A stretch of 64,000 nt of DNA from Actinoallomurus purpureus. GTDB taxonomy: Bacteria > Actinomycetota > Actinomycetes > Streptosporangiales > Streptosporangiaceae. The stretch lies in NCBI RefSeq assembly GCF_024055795.1, contig NZ_JAMXMY010000007.1, positions 186,001 through 250,000 of the forward strand, in the 5' to 3' direction. The position numbers were made by a program, and so were the translations under genes. The notes under the pieces were generated by a model. That model was not told the DNA's origin, ran no database searches, and saw nothing but the letters and a program-made list of their open reading frames with translations. Position 1 is the first letter of the stretch, and each line of letters starts with the position of its first letter. Of the stretch, positions 27,132 to 35,192 are shown piece after piece.

Positions 27132-28139
27132 TCAGTGCGGCTCGGCCGGCCACCCGGCACGGTAGGCCGCCCACTCCCGGTGATTCGTCGTCCAGTCGGC
27201 GTACACCGCCACTCCGTACGGTCGCCGGGGCCGATGGCGCAGTTCGGCGACGCCCTGCCGTACGCCGCGCAGCGCGGTGGGTAGATCCTCGGCCCAGGGT
27301 GTCGGCGACCGGTAGGTCGGCACCCCCATGAAGACGGTCACGCGATCGCCGATGAGCGACAGCGTCCGCTCGGTGTGGTGGGCGAAGTGCCGCCCGGCGA
27401 GCGCCCGTGTCGGTGCCTCGGAGTCGTACGTCATGATCGCCACCTGGTCGACGCGGTCGGCGACCGCGCGCAGGTACGCCGCCGTCGGCCGCGGCGGGTA
27501 GTGGTCCTTCCCGCGCGGCAGCACCGCCCGGAACAGCGGCTGCGTCCAGTCGGCGAGCGTCTGTTGCTCCAGCGCGGCCGACAGCACCCGCCCACGGGCC
27601 CGGGTGAGCCGGTGCGTGTTCGTCAGCAGATCGAGGAAGTTCCGGTCGTCGGGGTAGATCGGCTCGATGTCGTAGTGGATTCCGGCGAAGCCCAGATCCA
27701 GGAGGGCGCGGTCGGTCGTAAGGACGTTCTCCCGCGTCGCCGCCGCACGCAGGTCGAGCGGACCGCCGCCGGAACGTTCCACCTGCCCGACGTACGCCTG
27801 GGCGCGCACCTCGGGGGCCAGCCGGCGCAGCGCGGCGAGCAGCTCCCCCGCGTGGGCGTACCGGGACGGCGGTATCTCTCCGTCGCCGGTGAGCGGGCCG
27901 ACGTGGAAGAACACGTCACTGATCCTGTTCCGGCGCAGCGTGTCCGCGAGCGCGCGATATTCGCCCTCGGCGTGCGCCTCGCCGACCCACTGGTGCCGGG
28001 CCCAGAGCGCGTTGGTCGAGGTGCCGTACGCCGACGGCTCCCGCTGCCAGGCGAACCAGGCGCGCCCGAAGAAGATCACCGATGCCCCGAGGACCAGCGC
28101 GCACACCCAGGCCGCCGCGCGGACGATCAGACGTGTCAT
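27132..28139 (-). CDS. Membrane-anchored GH18-like TIM-barrel protein
   Basis: 335 residues from the ATG at 28139 (GGGAGGGA upstream). An N-terminal signal anchor (about residues 4-25) is followed by a barrel-like domain. The segment LGFAGIHYDIEPI aligns with the GH18 catalytic strand, with D157 and E159 in the positions of the DxE end of DxxDxDxE; the first Asp of that motif is replaced by other residues. VAIMTYDSEAP resembles the later GH18 Met-x-Tyr-Asp strand. It may be a chitinase-like or peptidoglycan-related hydrolase; activity is uncertain. Confidence 0.55.
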   Translation of the reverse strand: MTRLIVRAAAWVCALVLGASVIFFGRAWFAWQREPSAYGTSTNALWARHQWVGEAHAEGEYRALADTLRRNRISDVFFHVGPLTGDGEIPPSRYAHAGELLAALRRLAPEVRAQAYVGQVERSGGGPLDLRAAATRENVLTTDRALLDLGFAGIHYDIEPIYPDDRNFLDLLTNTHRLTRARGRVLSAALEQQTLADWTQPLFRAVLPRGKDHYPPRPTAAYLRAVADRVDQVAIMTYDSEAPTRALAGRHFAHHTERTLSLIGDRVTVFMGVPTYRSPTPWAEDLPTALRGVRQGVAELRHRPRRPYGVAVYADWTTNHREWAAYRAGWPAEPH

Positions 28140-28239
28140 GTCCCTCCCATGATCCTCGGACGCGTCGGACCGCCCGCCGGTTCGCCCGAGGCACGGATGA
28201 TTCACCCGGGTCGCGTACGGCCGGTGGAAGACGGCGGAA

Positions 28240-29208
28240 TCAGCAGACCAGCAGCGCCTTGCCGAGGACCTCACGAGCCTCGATCGCGGCATGGGCGTCC
28301 GCGGCCCGCTCCAGCGGGAAGGTCCGGCCGATGACCGGCCTGAGCCGGCCCGCCGCCGCCTCGTCGAAGGCCCGTTCGGCGAGCCGGCGGTATTCCTCGG
28401 GGCCGAACTGCAGGTCCTGGATCCCGCGCACGGTCAGCCCCCGCCGCGCCGCCTCGTCGGTGTCGATCGGAGCGAATCCGCCGCTGGACGCGCCGTGCGC
28501 GGAGATCCGGGCCCCGTCCGCCGCGACCGCGACCGCGACCCGGCCGATCTCACCGCCCGCGCCATCGAAGACCACGTCCGGCCCCCGGCCGTCGGCCCCC
28601 TCGCGCACCCGGTCCGTCCACTCCGGCTCGCTGTAGTCGACCACGACGTCGGCGCCCAGCTCACGGGCCAGGTCGAGCTTGCGCTTGCCCCGGGCGGCCG
28701 CGACGACCTGCGCCCCGGCCGCCTTGGACAACTGCACCAGCAGCGAGCCCATGCCCCCGGCCGCCGCGACGACGAGCACCCACTCCCCCGACCGGACCCG
28801 CGCGGCCTCGAAGACGCCGAGCCCGGTCACCCCGTCGTGCAGCAGCGCCGCCGCGTCGGTCAGGTCGAGGCCGTACGGTACGGGCAGCAGCCCGTCGGCC
28901 GGAACCACGACGTGTGAGGCGTAGCCTCCGTCGGGAGTCCGAGTGGCGACGCGCCGTCCGGTCCAGGCGGCGTCCACGCCCTCTCCCACCGCGCTCACCT
29001 CGCCGGCGACGCCGTCGCCCGGCACGTAGGGGGGCCGCACGCCGAACCATTCGCCGCCCCGGCCGGACCTGATCTGCGTCTCGACGAACAGGGTGTCCAC
29101 CGCGGACACCGCCACCACGACCTGCCCGGGCCCGGGCTCGGGATCCGGTCTGTCGACCGGGACGAGCTCCTCAGGACCGCCGAACCTTCGTACCTCGATC
29201 ACCCGCAT
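28240..29208 (-). CDS. NADPH:quinone oxidoreductase-like zinc-independent alcohol dehydrogenase
   Basis: 322 residues of the MDR superfamily, quinone oxidoreductase branch. ATG at 29208 with GGGGAG upstream. The GroES-like N-terminal domain is followed by a Rossmann fold with VAAAGGMGSLLVQLSKAAGA. No structural or catalytic zinc cysteines are present, as in Qor enzymes. A SoxR-like box lies directly upstream, which fits induction by redox-cycling drugs. The MarR gene upstream is on the same strand and may also matter. Confidence 0.85.
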   Translation of the reverse strand: MRVIEVRRFGGPEELVPVDRPDPEPGPGQVVVAVSAVDTLFVETQIRSGRGGEWFGVRPPYVPGDGVAGEVSAVGEGVDAAWTGRRVATRTPDGGYASHVVVPADGLLPVPYGLDLTDAAALLHDGVTGLGVFEAARVRSGEWVLVVAAAGGMGSLLVQLSKAAGAQVVAAARGKRKLDLARELGADVVVDYSEPEWTDRVREGADGRGPDVVFDGAGGEIGRVAVAVAADGARISAHGASSGGFAPIDTDEAARRGLTVRGIQDLQFGPEEYRRLAERAFDEAAAGRLRPVIGRTFPLERAADAHAAIEAREVLGKALLVC

Positions 29209-29253
29209 GGTCACTCCCCTCGGAAAAACCCGTTGTCTCCGAGGAGCGTTGAA

Positions 29254-29271
29254 CATCAACCACGCTTGAGG
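29254..29271. promoter_or_regulatory. SoxR-like box upstream of the quinone oxidoreductase gene
   Basis: On the minus strand CCTCAAGCGTGGTTGATG matches the SoxR consensus CCTCAAG-N4-CTTGAGG at 12 of 14 fixed positions. TTGACC overlapping its left edge (minus strand, 29275-29270) is a good -35; a -10 19 bp on is weak (AACGCT). A 19-bp spacer is the hallmark of MerR/SoxR promoters. Confidence 0.5.
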
Positions 29272-29733
29272 TCAAGTCGGCTCCACCCGCAATCGAGCCA
29301 GGGTCTCCGGCGTCAGCCGCCCGGCGAGCGTCTCGAGCATGGCGGTGACCTCCGCGACCTCTTCCGGGTCGTCCGTACCCAGTGCGGTGGCCAGCGCGCC
29401 GTCGACGGACGTGGAACGCACCACCGCCACCCGCTCGGAGACCCCGGGGGCCTGGCGTACGAGCATCCGCCGCCGGTCCCGGGGATCGGGCGCCGTGACG
29501 ATGGAACCCGCCTCGCGCAACCGGGCCACCGCACCGGACACCTGGCTCTGCGGCAGGCCCGTACGGGCGGCGATCTCGCCGATCGCACTGTCCGGGTGCC
29601 CCAGGATGTCGCTCGCCACGATCAGGACCGTCCGAACGCTGGTCGTGTACTTCGGCAACCCCTCCGTCGGCATGGCCTCCTCACCGATCTTCATGAGGGT
29701 CCGGCCCAGCAGGAACAGCTCCACTCCGTTCAT
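29272..29733 (-). CDS. MarR-family transcriptional regulator
   Basis: 153 residues from the ATG at 29733; an ATG five codons upstream (29748) is also possible. The winged helix is clear: SAIGEIAARTGLPQSQVSGA and ARLREAGSIV, followed by the basic wing DPRDRRRMLV. Dimerisation helices flank it. Two GATGCATC palindromes lie just upstream and are probably its operator. The downstream quinone oxidoreductase gene is 63 bp away on the same strand. Confidence 0.85.
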   Translation of the reverse strand: MNGVELFLLGRTLMKIGEEAMPTEGLPKYTTSVRTVLIVASDILGHPDSAIGEIAARTGLPQSQVSGAVARLREAGSIVTAPDPRDRRRMLVRQAPGVSERVAVVRSTSVDGALATALGTDDPEEVAEVTAMLETLAGRLTPETLARLRVEPT

Positions 29734-29753
29734 CCCGGCACCATACATCGCTC

Positions 29754-29779
29754 TAGATGCATCTATCTTGATGCATCTT
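29754..29779. promoter_or_regulatory. Double palindromic operator of the MarR gene
   Basis: TAGATGCATCTA (29754-29765, a perfect 12-bp palindrome) and TTGATGCATCTT (29768-29779) share the core GATGCATC, with centres 14 bp apart. They end 5-6 bp before the earliest ATG of the MarR gene, so binding would block its promoter. Confidence 0.65.
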
Positions 29780-30091
29780 TTTCGATGCTTTATTGTCTTG
29801 ATCGTCATCCCCGACCACATCACCGACGAAGGGCGACCGCTCCCTCCCGGCGGCGGGCACAACGCTCGGCGAAGGGGTACTGACCTGCCCCCTCCGACGC
29901 CTTTGTCCCCTTCTGCAAGCACCTTCGCCGAGCGTTCCGTCCGGGTCTCGGCGAAGACCCGTGAGCCCGCTCGTCATGCGAGCGTTCACCCCATTTCGCG
30001 CGCGCCTTCACCGAGCATCGCAAACCGGCGGGACGGTGGCGAGGGGCGTTGACCTCCTCGGACCGGCTCCGCTCGGACCGGATCGGCCAGG

Positions 30092-31069
30092 TCAGCCGTT
30101 CGCCGCCTCATGCGTGGCCGTGGCGCCCGGCCGAACCGACTCGCCGACGCCCGCCGGGCGGGCGCCGCGCGCGATCCGGGCTCGCTGGGCGATGAGGACG
30201 CAGACGAGCACGCCGGCCGCCGCGACGACCGTGCTCCCGTCGGCGTGCTCACCGAGCAGCAGCCATGACCACAGCAGCGTGAGCAGCGGCTGGGCGAGTT
30301 GCACCTGGCTCGCCCGTGCCACCCCCGCCTTGGCGAGCCCGGCGTACCAGGCGAAGAACCCGAGGAACATCGACACGCCCGACACGTACGCCAGACCGGC
30401 CACGGCCGGGAGACTCCAGTGCGCGGGCGCGGCGATCGACAGTGCCACCGTGACCGGGATCGTGATCGGCGCGGCCAGGACGAGGGCCCACGACACGACC
30501 TGCGGACCCCGCATCTCGCGGGCGAGCCGGCCGCCCTCGGCGTACCCGAGGCCGGCGGCCAGCAGCGCTCCGAACAGCAGCGCGTCGGCGAGGGAGAAGC
30601 GCCCCACACCGTTGCGCAGGGTGAACACGACGATGAACGCCGCGCCCGCCACGCTCGCCGCCCAGAAGAGAAGGGAGGGGCGCTCACCGGCCCGTACGAC
30701 GGCGAAGACCGCCGTCGCGACGGGAAGCAGACCGATCACCACGGCGGCGTGCGAGGAGGACGAGCCATGGTCGAGGGCCAACGTGGACAGGATCGGGAAT
30801 CCGAAGACGATGCCGGCGGCGACCAGCCCGAGGGAGGCCCACTGGCGGCCGCGGGGACGCGGGGCGCGCATCAGCCGCAGGGCGATGACGGCGAGGACGG
30901 ACGCGATCCCCGCCCGCCCGACACCGATCAGGTACGGACCGAAACCGCGCAGCGCGAACGAGGTGGCCGGAAAGGTGAAGGAGAAGGCGAGGACACCGAG
31001 CGCGGCGGCACCGAATCCCGCAGGCAGCGCTATCGCACCTCGGACAGTAGCGTTATCCTTATTCCTCAT
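30092..31069 (-). CDS. DMT-superfamily (EamA) transporter
   Basis: 325 residues with ten predicted membrane segments in two EamA repeats; the second repeat contains PLLTLLWSWLLLGEHADGST, the typical end of an EamA unit. It starts at an ATG that shares the CATG tetranucleotide with the divergent MocR gene. The MocR regulator probably controls it. Substrate unknown; metabolite or amino acid export is usual for this family. Confidence 0.88.
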   Translation of the reverse strand: MRNKDNATVRGAIALPAGFGAAALGVLAFSFTFPATSFALRGFGPYLIGVGRAGIASVLAVIALRLMRAPRPRGRQWASLGLVAAGIVFGFPILSTLALDHGSSSSHAAVVIGLLPVATAVFAVVRAGERPSLLFWAASVAGAAFIVVFTLRNGVGRFSLADALLFGALLAAGLGYAEGGRLAREMRGPQVVSWALVLAAPITIPVTVALSIAAPAHWSLPAVAGLAYVSGVSMFLGFFAWYAGLAKAGVARASQVQLAQPLLTLLWSWLLLGEHADGSTVVAAAGVLVCVLIAQRARIARGARPAGVGESVRPGATATHEAANG

Positions 31070-31080
31070 GAGCAACGATA
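31054..31080. promoter_or_regulatory. Overlapping divergent leaderless promoters
   Basis: Rightward TATCCT (31054-31059) is 8 nt before the MocR ATG at 31068. Leftward TATCGT (minus strand of 31075-31080) is 5 nt before the EamA ATG at 31069. Each -10 lies inside the first codons of the other gene. CGATA-N4-TATCG (31076-31089) is a possible MocR site. Confidence 0.45.
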
Positions 31081-32465
31081 GCAGTATCGCCGCCCTCGCC
31101 ACGGAGCTACGGGCCGAGGTGGCGAGGCTGCGTCCCGGCGACCGGCTGCCCTCCAGCCGCTCGCTGATGACCCGCCATCAGGTCAGCCCCGTCACCGTCG
31201 CCCGTGCGATCCGGACGCTCGCCGCCGAAGGTCTCGTGGTCGCCCGTCCCGGCAGCGGCACGTACGTCGCCGAGCGGACCCGGCCCGCGCCGGCCGAGCC
31301 GGCCGACCTGGACTGGCAGGCGGTGGCCCTCGGCGACCGCACCGTCGACGCGGACGGTGTGGTGGGCCTGCTCTCCCAGGCGCCCGAGGGCGTGATCGCG
31401 CTCAGCGGCGGCTACCTCGCGCCCGCTCTGCAACCCGTACGGGCGCTGGCCACCGCCGCCGCGCGGGCGGCCCGCCGCCCGTACGCGTGGGAGCGCCCGC
31501 CGCTCTCGGGCCTGCGCGAGCTGCGCGAGTGGTTCGCGCGTACGGCGGGCGGCGATGTCACCGCCGCGGACGTGACGATCACCAGCGGAGGGCAGGCCGC
31601 GATCAGCCTGATCCTGCGCGCGCTCCTGCCGCCCGGGGCGCCGCTGCTCGTCGAGTCGCCCACCTACCTGGGCGCTCTGGCCTCTGCCCGTGCCGCCGGG
31701 CTTCGCCCCGTTCCCGTGCCGGTCGACGCGGAGGGCCTGCGCACCGACCTGCTGGCCGACGCGTTCGCCGCCACCGGAGCCCGCGCGCTGTTGTGTCAGC
31801 CGACCTTCCACAACCCGACCGGTACGGTGCTGTCCGCCCCACGCCGCGCGCAGGTGCTCGATGTCGCCCGGGCAGCGGGAGCGTTCGTGGTCGAGGACGA
31901 CTACAGCCGCCATCTGGCGATCGACCCTCCTCCCCCGCCCCTGGTCGCGGCCGATCGGGACGGCAGGGTGCTGCACATCGCGTCGCTGACCAAGATCACC
32001 GCGCCGAGCCTGCGCGTCGCCGCCGTGATCGCCCGGGGGCCGGTCGCCGAGCGCATCCGGTCCGCGCAGGTCGTCGAATCGTTCTTCGTCGCCCGCCCGC
32101 TGCAGGAGACCGCTCTCGAACTGGTCACCTCACCCGCCTGGCCGCGCCACCTGCGCACCGTGGGCGAGGCGCTGCTACGACGCCGCGACACCCTCATCTC
32201 CGCGCTCGCGGCGGCCGGGCTGCACCCCGCCGTCCGGCCGCATGGAGGCCTGCACGTGTGGGTCGGCCTGCCGGCGGGCGTCGACGACGTCGCCCTCGCC
32301 GAGGCCGCGGCCCGCGCAGGGGTCCTGGTCAGCCCGGGCCGCCGCTACTTCCCCGCGGAGCCGCCGAAGCCCCGCATGCGGCTCAGTTACGGAACGGCGG
32401 CGGGCGAGACGGAGCTCGCCGAGGGCGCGGCCCGCTTCGCCCAGACGCTGGCCGCGGCCTCGTAG
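31068..32465 (+). CDS. MocR-type PLP-dependent regulator (GntR HTH + aminotransferase fold)
   Basis: 465 residues. The GntR winged helix covers about residues 1-75 (LPSSRSLMTRHQVSPVTVAR). An aminotransferase class I domain follows, with FHNPTGTVLS, VVEDDYSRHL, and the PLP Lys at K309 in IASLTKITAPSLR. These regulators sense PLP-linked metabolites. It faces the EamA transporter head to head. A long open frame continues upstream of the ATG but is antisense to the transporter and not credible as coding. Confidence 0.88.
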   Translation: MSNDSSIAALATELRAEVARLRPGDRLPSSRSLMTRHQVSPVTVARAIRTLAAEGLVVARPGSGTYVAERTRPAPAEPADLDWQAVALGDRTVDADGVVGLLSQAPEGVIALSGGYLAPALQPVRALATAAARAARRPYAWERPPLSGLRELREWFARTAGGDVTAADVTITSGGQAAISLILRALLPPGAPLLVESPTYLGALASARAAGLRPVPVPVDAEGLRTDLLADAFAATGARALLCQPTFHNPTGTVLSAPRRAQVLDVARAAGAFVVEDDYSRHLAIDPPPPPLVAADRDGRVLHIASLTKITAPSLRVAAVIARGPVAERIRSAQVVESFFVARPLQETALELVTSPAWPRHLRTVGEALLRRRDTLISALAAAGLHPAVRPHGGLHVWVGLPAGVDDVALAEAAARAGVLVSPGRRYFPAEPPKPRMRLSYGTAAGETELAEGAARFAQTLAAAS

Positions 32466-32540
32466 CGGCCGCGAACGAGCCGTGCCACCGCCCGGGAAAC
32501 CGGTGATCGAAGTACGCTGGTGTCGAAACGGGGAGAGTGA

Positions 32541-33077
32541 ATGAGCGGCTCGGACAGTGCCCTGCTGCTACGGGACTTCGTCAATACGTACGACGTCGAC
32601 TGTGACATCGACGACCTCGGCGCGCCCTGCGACTTGAGCGACTGGCTGACGGAGCGCGGGCTGACGCCGCCCGGCACGCGCGCCGACGAGTCCGACCTGG
32701 CCATGGCGGTCGCCTTCCGCGAAGGCCTCCGGTCCGCCATGCTCGGCCATCACGGCCCGGCCGGGGCGGATCCGCCCGCCGACCTGGACCGGCTCCTGGC
32801 CGGCCTCCCGCTGCGCGTGTCCCTCGACGGCCCTGCGCTGATCCCCCTGCGCGGCGGCGTCCGCGGCGGCCTGGCGGCCCTCGCCGCCGCGGTCATCAAC
32901 ACTGCCGCCGAGGGCGACTGGCCCCGCCTCAAGGTGTGCCGGGAGGCGACGTGCCGGTGGGCGTTCCTCGACACGTCGAAGAACCGTTCGCGAAGCTGGT
33001 GCTCGATGCGGATGTGCGGCAACCGGACCAAGACCCGCGCCTACCGCGCCCGCCGCCGTGCCACCTCCGGCGACTGA
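32541..33077 (+). CDS. CGNR zinc-finger protein (ABATE domain)
   Basis: 178 residues. The N-terminal ABATE-type ligand domain is followed by a C-terminal treble-clef-like finger with C133, C138, C154 and C159; the last begins the eponymous CGNR (159-162), followed by a basic tail. These are presumed stress-responsive transcription factors. GGGGAG lies before the ATG. The gene is 75 bp after the MocR gene on the same strand and may be cotranscribed. Confidence 0.88.
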   Translation: MSGSDSALLLRDFVNTYDVDCDIDDLGAPCDLSDWLTERGLTPPGTRADESDLAMAVAFREGLRSAMLGHHGPAGADPPADLDRLLAGLPLRVSLDGPALIPLRGGVRGGLAALAAAVINTAAEGDWPRLKVCREATCRWAFLDTSKNRSRSWCSMRMCGNRTKTRAYRARRRATSGD

Positions 33078-33079
33078 CG

Positions 33080-33493
33080 TCACTCCGTCGTCGCAGCGAG
33101 CAGCGACAACCCGGGAAACCCGCTGAAGTGACGAACATTGTTCGTCAGAAGAGGCGCATCATGGAAGATCGCCGTCGCGCAGATCCACATGTCGTTGTTG
33201 TGCATGGCATCGCCGAGAGGATGCCCCTTCCTCACGGCCTGCGCTTTGAGCTGTCCCCACAAGCGGGCGAGGTCCTCATCGAACGGAACCACGAGGTAGC
33301 GCCGAATCGCCTCGTCCAGTTGAGTGACGCGTCGGGCACCCCACCCTCGCTTTGCGGCCCCGAAGTGAAGCTCTCCTACGGTCGTGAACGAGAGCACCGG
33401 AACGACGCCCTTGAGGTGCGGTTCATAGTCGGAGGTATTCACACCTTGGAACAAGTATGAGAACACGTCCGTGTCGACGACGACATGGTCCAT
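33080..33493 (-). CDS. vapC: PIN-domain ribonuclease toxin (VapC-like)
   Basis: 137 residues. PIN acidic residues are in place: D7/D9 (VVDTDVFSYLF), E41 (TTVGELHFG) and D101 (HNNDMWICATA), with the C-terminal LLTNNVRHF. PIN toxins cut tRNA or rRNA. Only 3 bp separate it from the upstream 291-residue gene, and it ends 2 bp from the convergent CGNR gene. A VapC that is encoded second, after its antitoxin, is normal; the size of the partner is not. Confidence 0.88.
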   Translation of the reverse strand: MDHVVVDTDVFSYLFQGVNTSDYEPHLKGVVPVLSFTTVGELHFGAAKRGWGARRVTQLDEAIRRYLVVPFDEDLARLWGQLKAQAVRKGHPLGDAMHNNDMWICATAIFHDAPLLTNNVRHFSGFPGLSLLAATTE

Positions 33494-33496
33494 GGG

Positions 33497-34372
33497 TCAG
33501 TCGCGCCTTGCCGACCTGACGGCGGCAAGGAAGTCTTCAAAGTCGTCGATGGCCTCGCCCCCGTGCAACTCCGTCGCCCCTCTGACCGGGGCGATGCCCT
33601 GCTCTCGCGCCAGCGTCGCGAGCGTTTTTGAGCGAGTTTCGCGGACGACGGAAAGATCCTCGATGTGCAACAACCGCACCGTCGATCCATCCGGCTGCAC
33701 CTCGGCGGTGCCGCTCGCCATCACCAGCTGGTCCATCGCGTCCAATACGGCGTCTCTCATCCCGGCGTCAAAGTCACATAGGATACTCCCCGAGAATGTG
33801 TCTATACGGCAACGCAGGGAAGCAGGAGAGAGATCCCCCATATGCAATCGGCCGACAACGGTCACCTCCTCCTCTGTCGTCGACCTCTCGAGCCGATGTA
33901 GCAGGTCCCGAAACTCCTCATCTATCGAGCAAATCGGTACATTACGCGCCAGAAGCTCGATTTTGGAAATACCACCCGAGCCGACACCCCCAGATAGCGC
34001 ACGGAGCCCGGTTATCACCTGCTGGGTGAAATGCCGGGGAACCCTGCCGGGGTTTCGGCGTATCTCCTCTGCCCCGACTCGTAGAGCGTCGAGAGACCGT
34101 TCAAGAAGCTCGGTGTCGTGTCCTCTGGCAAGCTTCAGGACGGCTGAGCCCGCGGCGAACCCGACGAAGTCGAGGCGCACAGCGTCGACGATCTCCCGCG
34201 GGCGCCGTCCAGGCGTCACAGCACCGCCGCTGAGGGACAACGCGAGGCGCTCGAGTGTGGCCTGCACGCCGCCGGCGATACGGGCCACCTCGGAAAGTGA
34301 GAGCCGGCCCCCCTCTGTCGCCGGACCGGTGGCTCGGATCGCGAAGTCGTCGCCCATCGTCGAAGCCCCCAT
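33497..34372 (-). CDS. Putative antitoxin partner of the PIN toxin, with large extra domain
   Basis: 291 residues, immediately upstream of the PIN gene with 3 bp between. The last ~40 residues (REQGIAPVRGATELHGGEAI then DDFEDFLAAVRSARRD) look like the extended toxin-wrapping tail of a VapB antitoxin. The first ~250 residues are unlike any VapB DNA-binding domain: they begin FAIRATGPATEGGRLSLSEV, then an amphipathic helix pair and a VRLDFVGFAAGSAVLKL strand. I do not recognise this domain with confidence. Function as antitoxin is inferred from the operon. Confidence 0.6.
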   Translation of the reverse strand: MGASTMGDDFAIRATGPATEGGRLSLSEVARIAGGVQATLERLALSLSGGAVTPGRRPREIVDAVRLDFVGFAAGSAVLKLARGHDTELLERSLDALRVGAEEIRRNPGRVPRHFTQQVITGLRALSGGVGSGGISKIELLARNVPICSIDEEFRDLLHRLERSTTEEEVTVVGRLHMGDLSPASLRCRIDTFSGSILCDFDAGMRDAVLDAMDQLVMASGTAEVQPDGSTVRLLHIEDLSVVRETRSKTLATLAREQGIAPVRGATELHGGEAIDDFEDFLAAVRSARRD

Positions 34373-34462
34373 GCCACCTCCCCGTCGCCGTCTGTGAAGA
34401 CTCTAAGTGACGGGATCCTCGCAGCTCCAGTGTTCTACGCCTGACGACGATGAAAGCCGCGC

Positions 34463-34516
34463 GCCGACCGACCGATCGCAACTCTCAACACGAAGGTCGG
34501 CGATCGGTGGGTCGGC
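34463..34516. promoter_or_regulatory. Large inverted repeat in the divergent region before the PIN operon
   Basis: GCCGACCGACCGATCGC (34463-34479) and GCGATCGGTGGGTCGGC (34500-34516) pair at 16 of 17 positions around a 20-nt loop. It lies between the divergent starts of the PIN-partner gene (34372) and the GNAT gene (34574). It may be an operator for the toxin-antitoxin complex, or a terminator-like hairpin. Confidence 0.5.
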
Positions 34517-34573
34517 GGAAGGGCGGTACGGTCGTCGGCATACAGGACGTGACGGAAGCGGGGGTCGGCACCG

Positions 34574-35110
34574 GTGGGCGTGGTGGGGGTACGAGCGGCG
34601 TATCCAGGAGACGTGGCCGCCGTCGCGGACATCCAGGTACGGGCCTGGCGCGAGGGGTATCGCGGTGTCATCCCCGACGCGGCGCTGGCCGAGATGACCG
34701 GCTCCGAGGCGGCCGCCCTGTGGCGTGAGCGCTGGGCGGAGGCGGTTGCCGCGCCGCCGAGCCCGCGGCACCGGCTGCTGGTCGCCGTGGACGAGGGGGT
34801 CATCACCGGGTTCGCCGCACACGCCCCGGCGGGCGATTCCGACCAGGACCCGCAGGCCACCGGTGAGCTGCTGACCCTGCTCATCGACCCGGCCCACGGG
34901 CGTGCCGGGCACGGCAGCCGCCTGCTCTCCGCCACCGTGGACCATCTGCGCGAGGACGGCTGCACGACGGCCGTCACCTGGCTCTTCGCGGCGGACGAGA
35001 CGCTGCGCGCCTTCCTGACCTCGGCGGGCTGGGCACCCGACGGCGCGCACAGCAAGGTGGACATGGGCGAGCCGGTCGCGATGGTGCGCCTCCACACCGC
35101 GATCGCCTGA
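34574..35110 (+). CDS. GNAT N-acetyltransferase
   Basis: 178 residues. The GNAT fold is clear: VRAAYPGDVAAVADIQVRAW at the N-terminus and the acetyl-CoA loop LLTLLIDPAHGRAGHGSRLL, followed by the beta-bulge and ETLRAFLTSAGWAPDG. The start is uncertain because three GTG codons lie in the first four. The substrate cannot be told. It converges on ung. Confidence 0.85.
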   Translation: MGVVGVRAAYPGDVAAVADIQVRAWREGYRGVIPDAALAEMTGSEAAALWRERWAEAVAAPPSPRHRLLVAVDEGVITGFAAHAPAGDSDQDPQATGELLTLLIDPAHGRAGHGSRLLSATVDHLREDGCTTAVTWLFAADETLRAFLTSAGWAPDGAHSKVDMGEPVAMVRLHTAIA

Positions 35111-35148
35111 TTCGGCTACACGGGAGGACGATCCCGCTCCCGGCCGTC

Positions 35149-35181
35149 GGCCGCACCACCCGCGCACCCGGCGGTGCGGCC
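35149..35181. terminator. Bidirectional hairpin between GNAT gene and ung
   Basis: GGCCGCACC (35149-35157) and GGTGCGGCC (35173-35181) form a perfect 9-bp stem with a 15-nt loop between two convergent genes. Confidence 0.7.
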
Positions 35182-35192
35182 ACCGAGTTCTG

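Noticed and set aside
29961-31067. Long open frame extending the MocR gene upstream by ~370 codons
   Set aside because: It is antisense to the EamA transporter gene, has Arg/Pro/Ala-rich shadow composition, and the HTH-first layout of MocR proteins starts at 31068.
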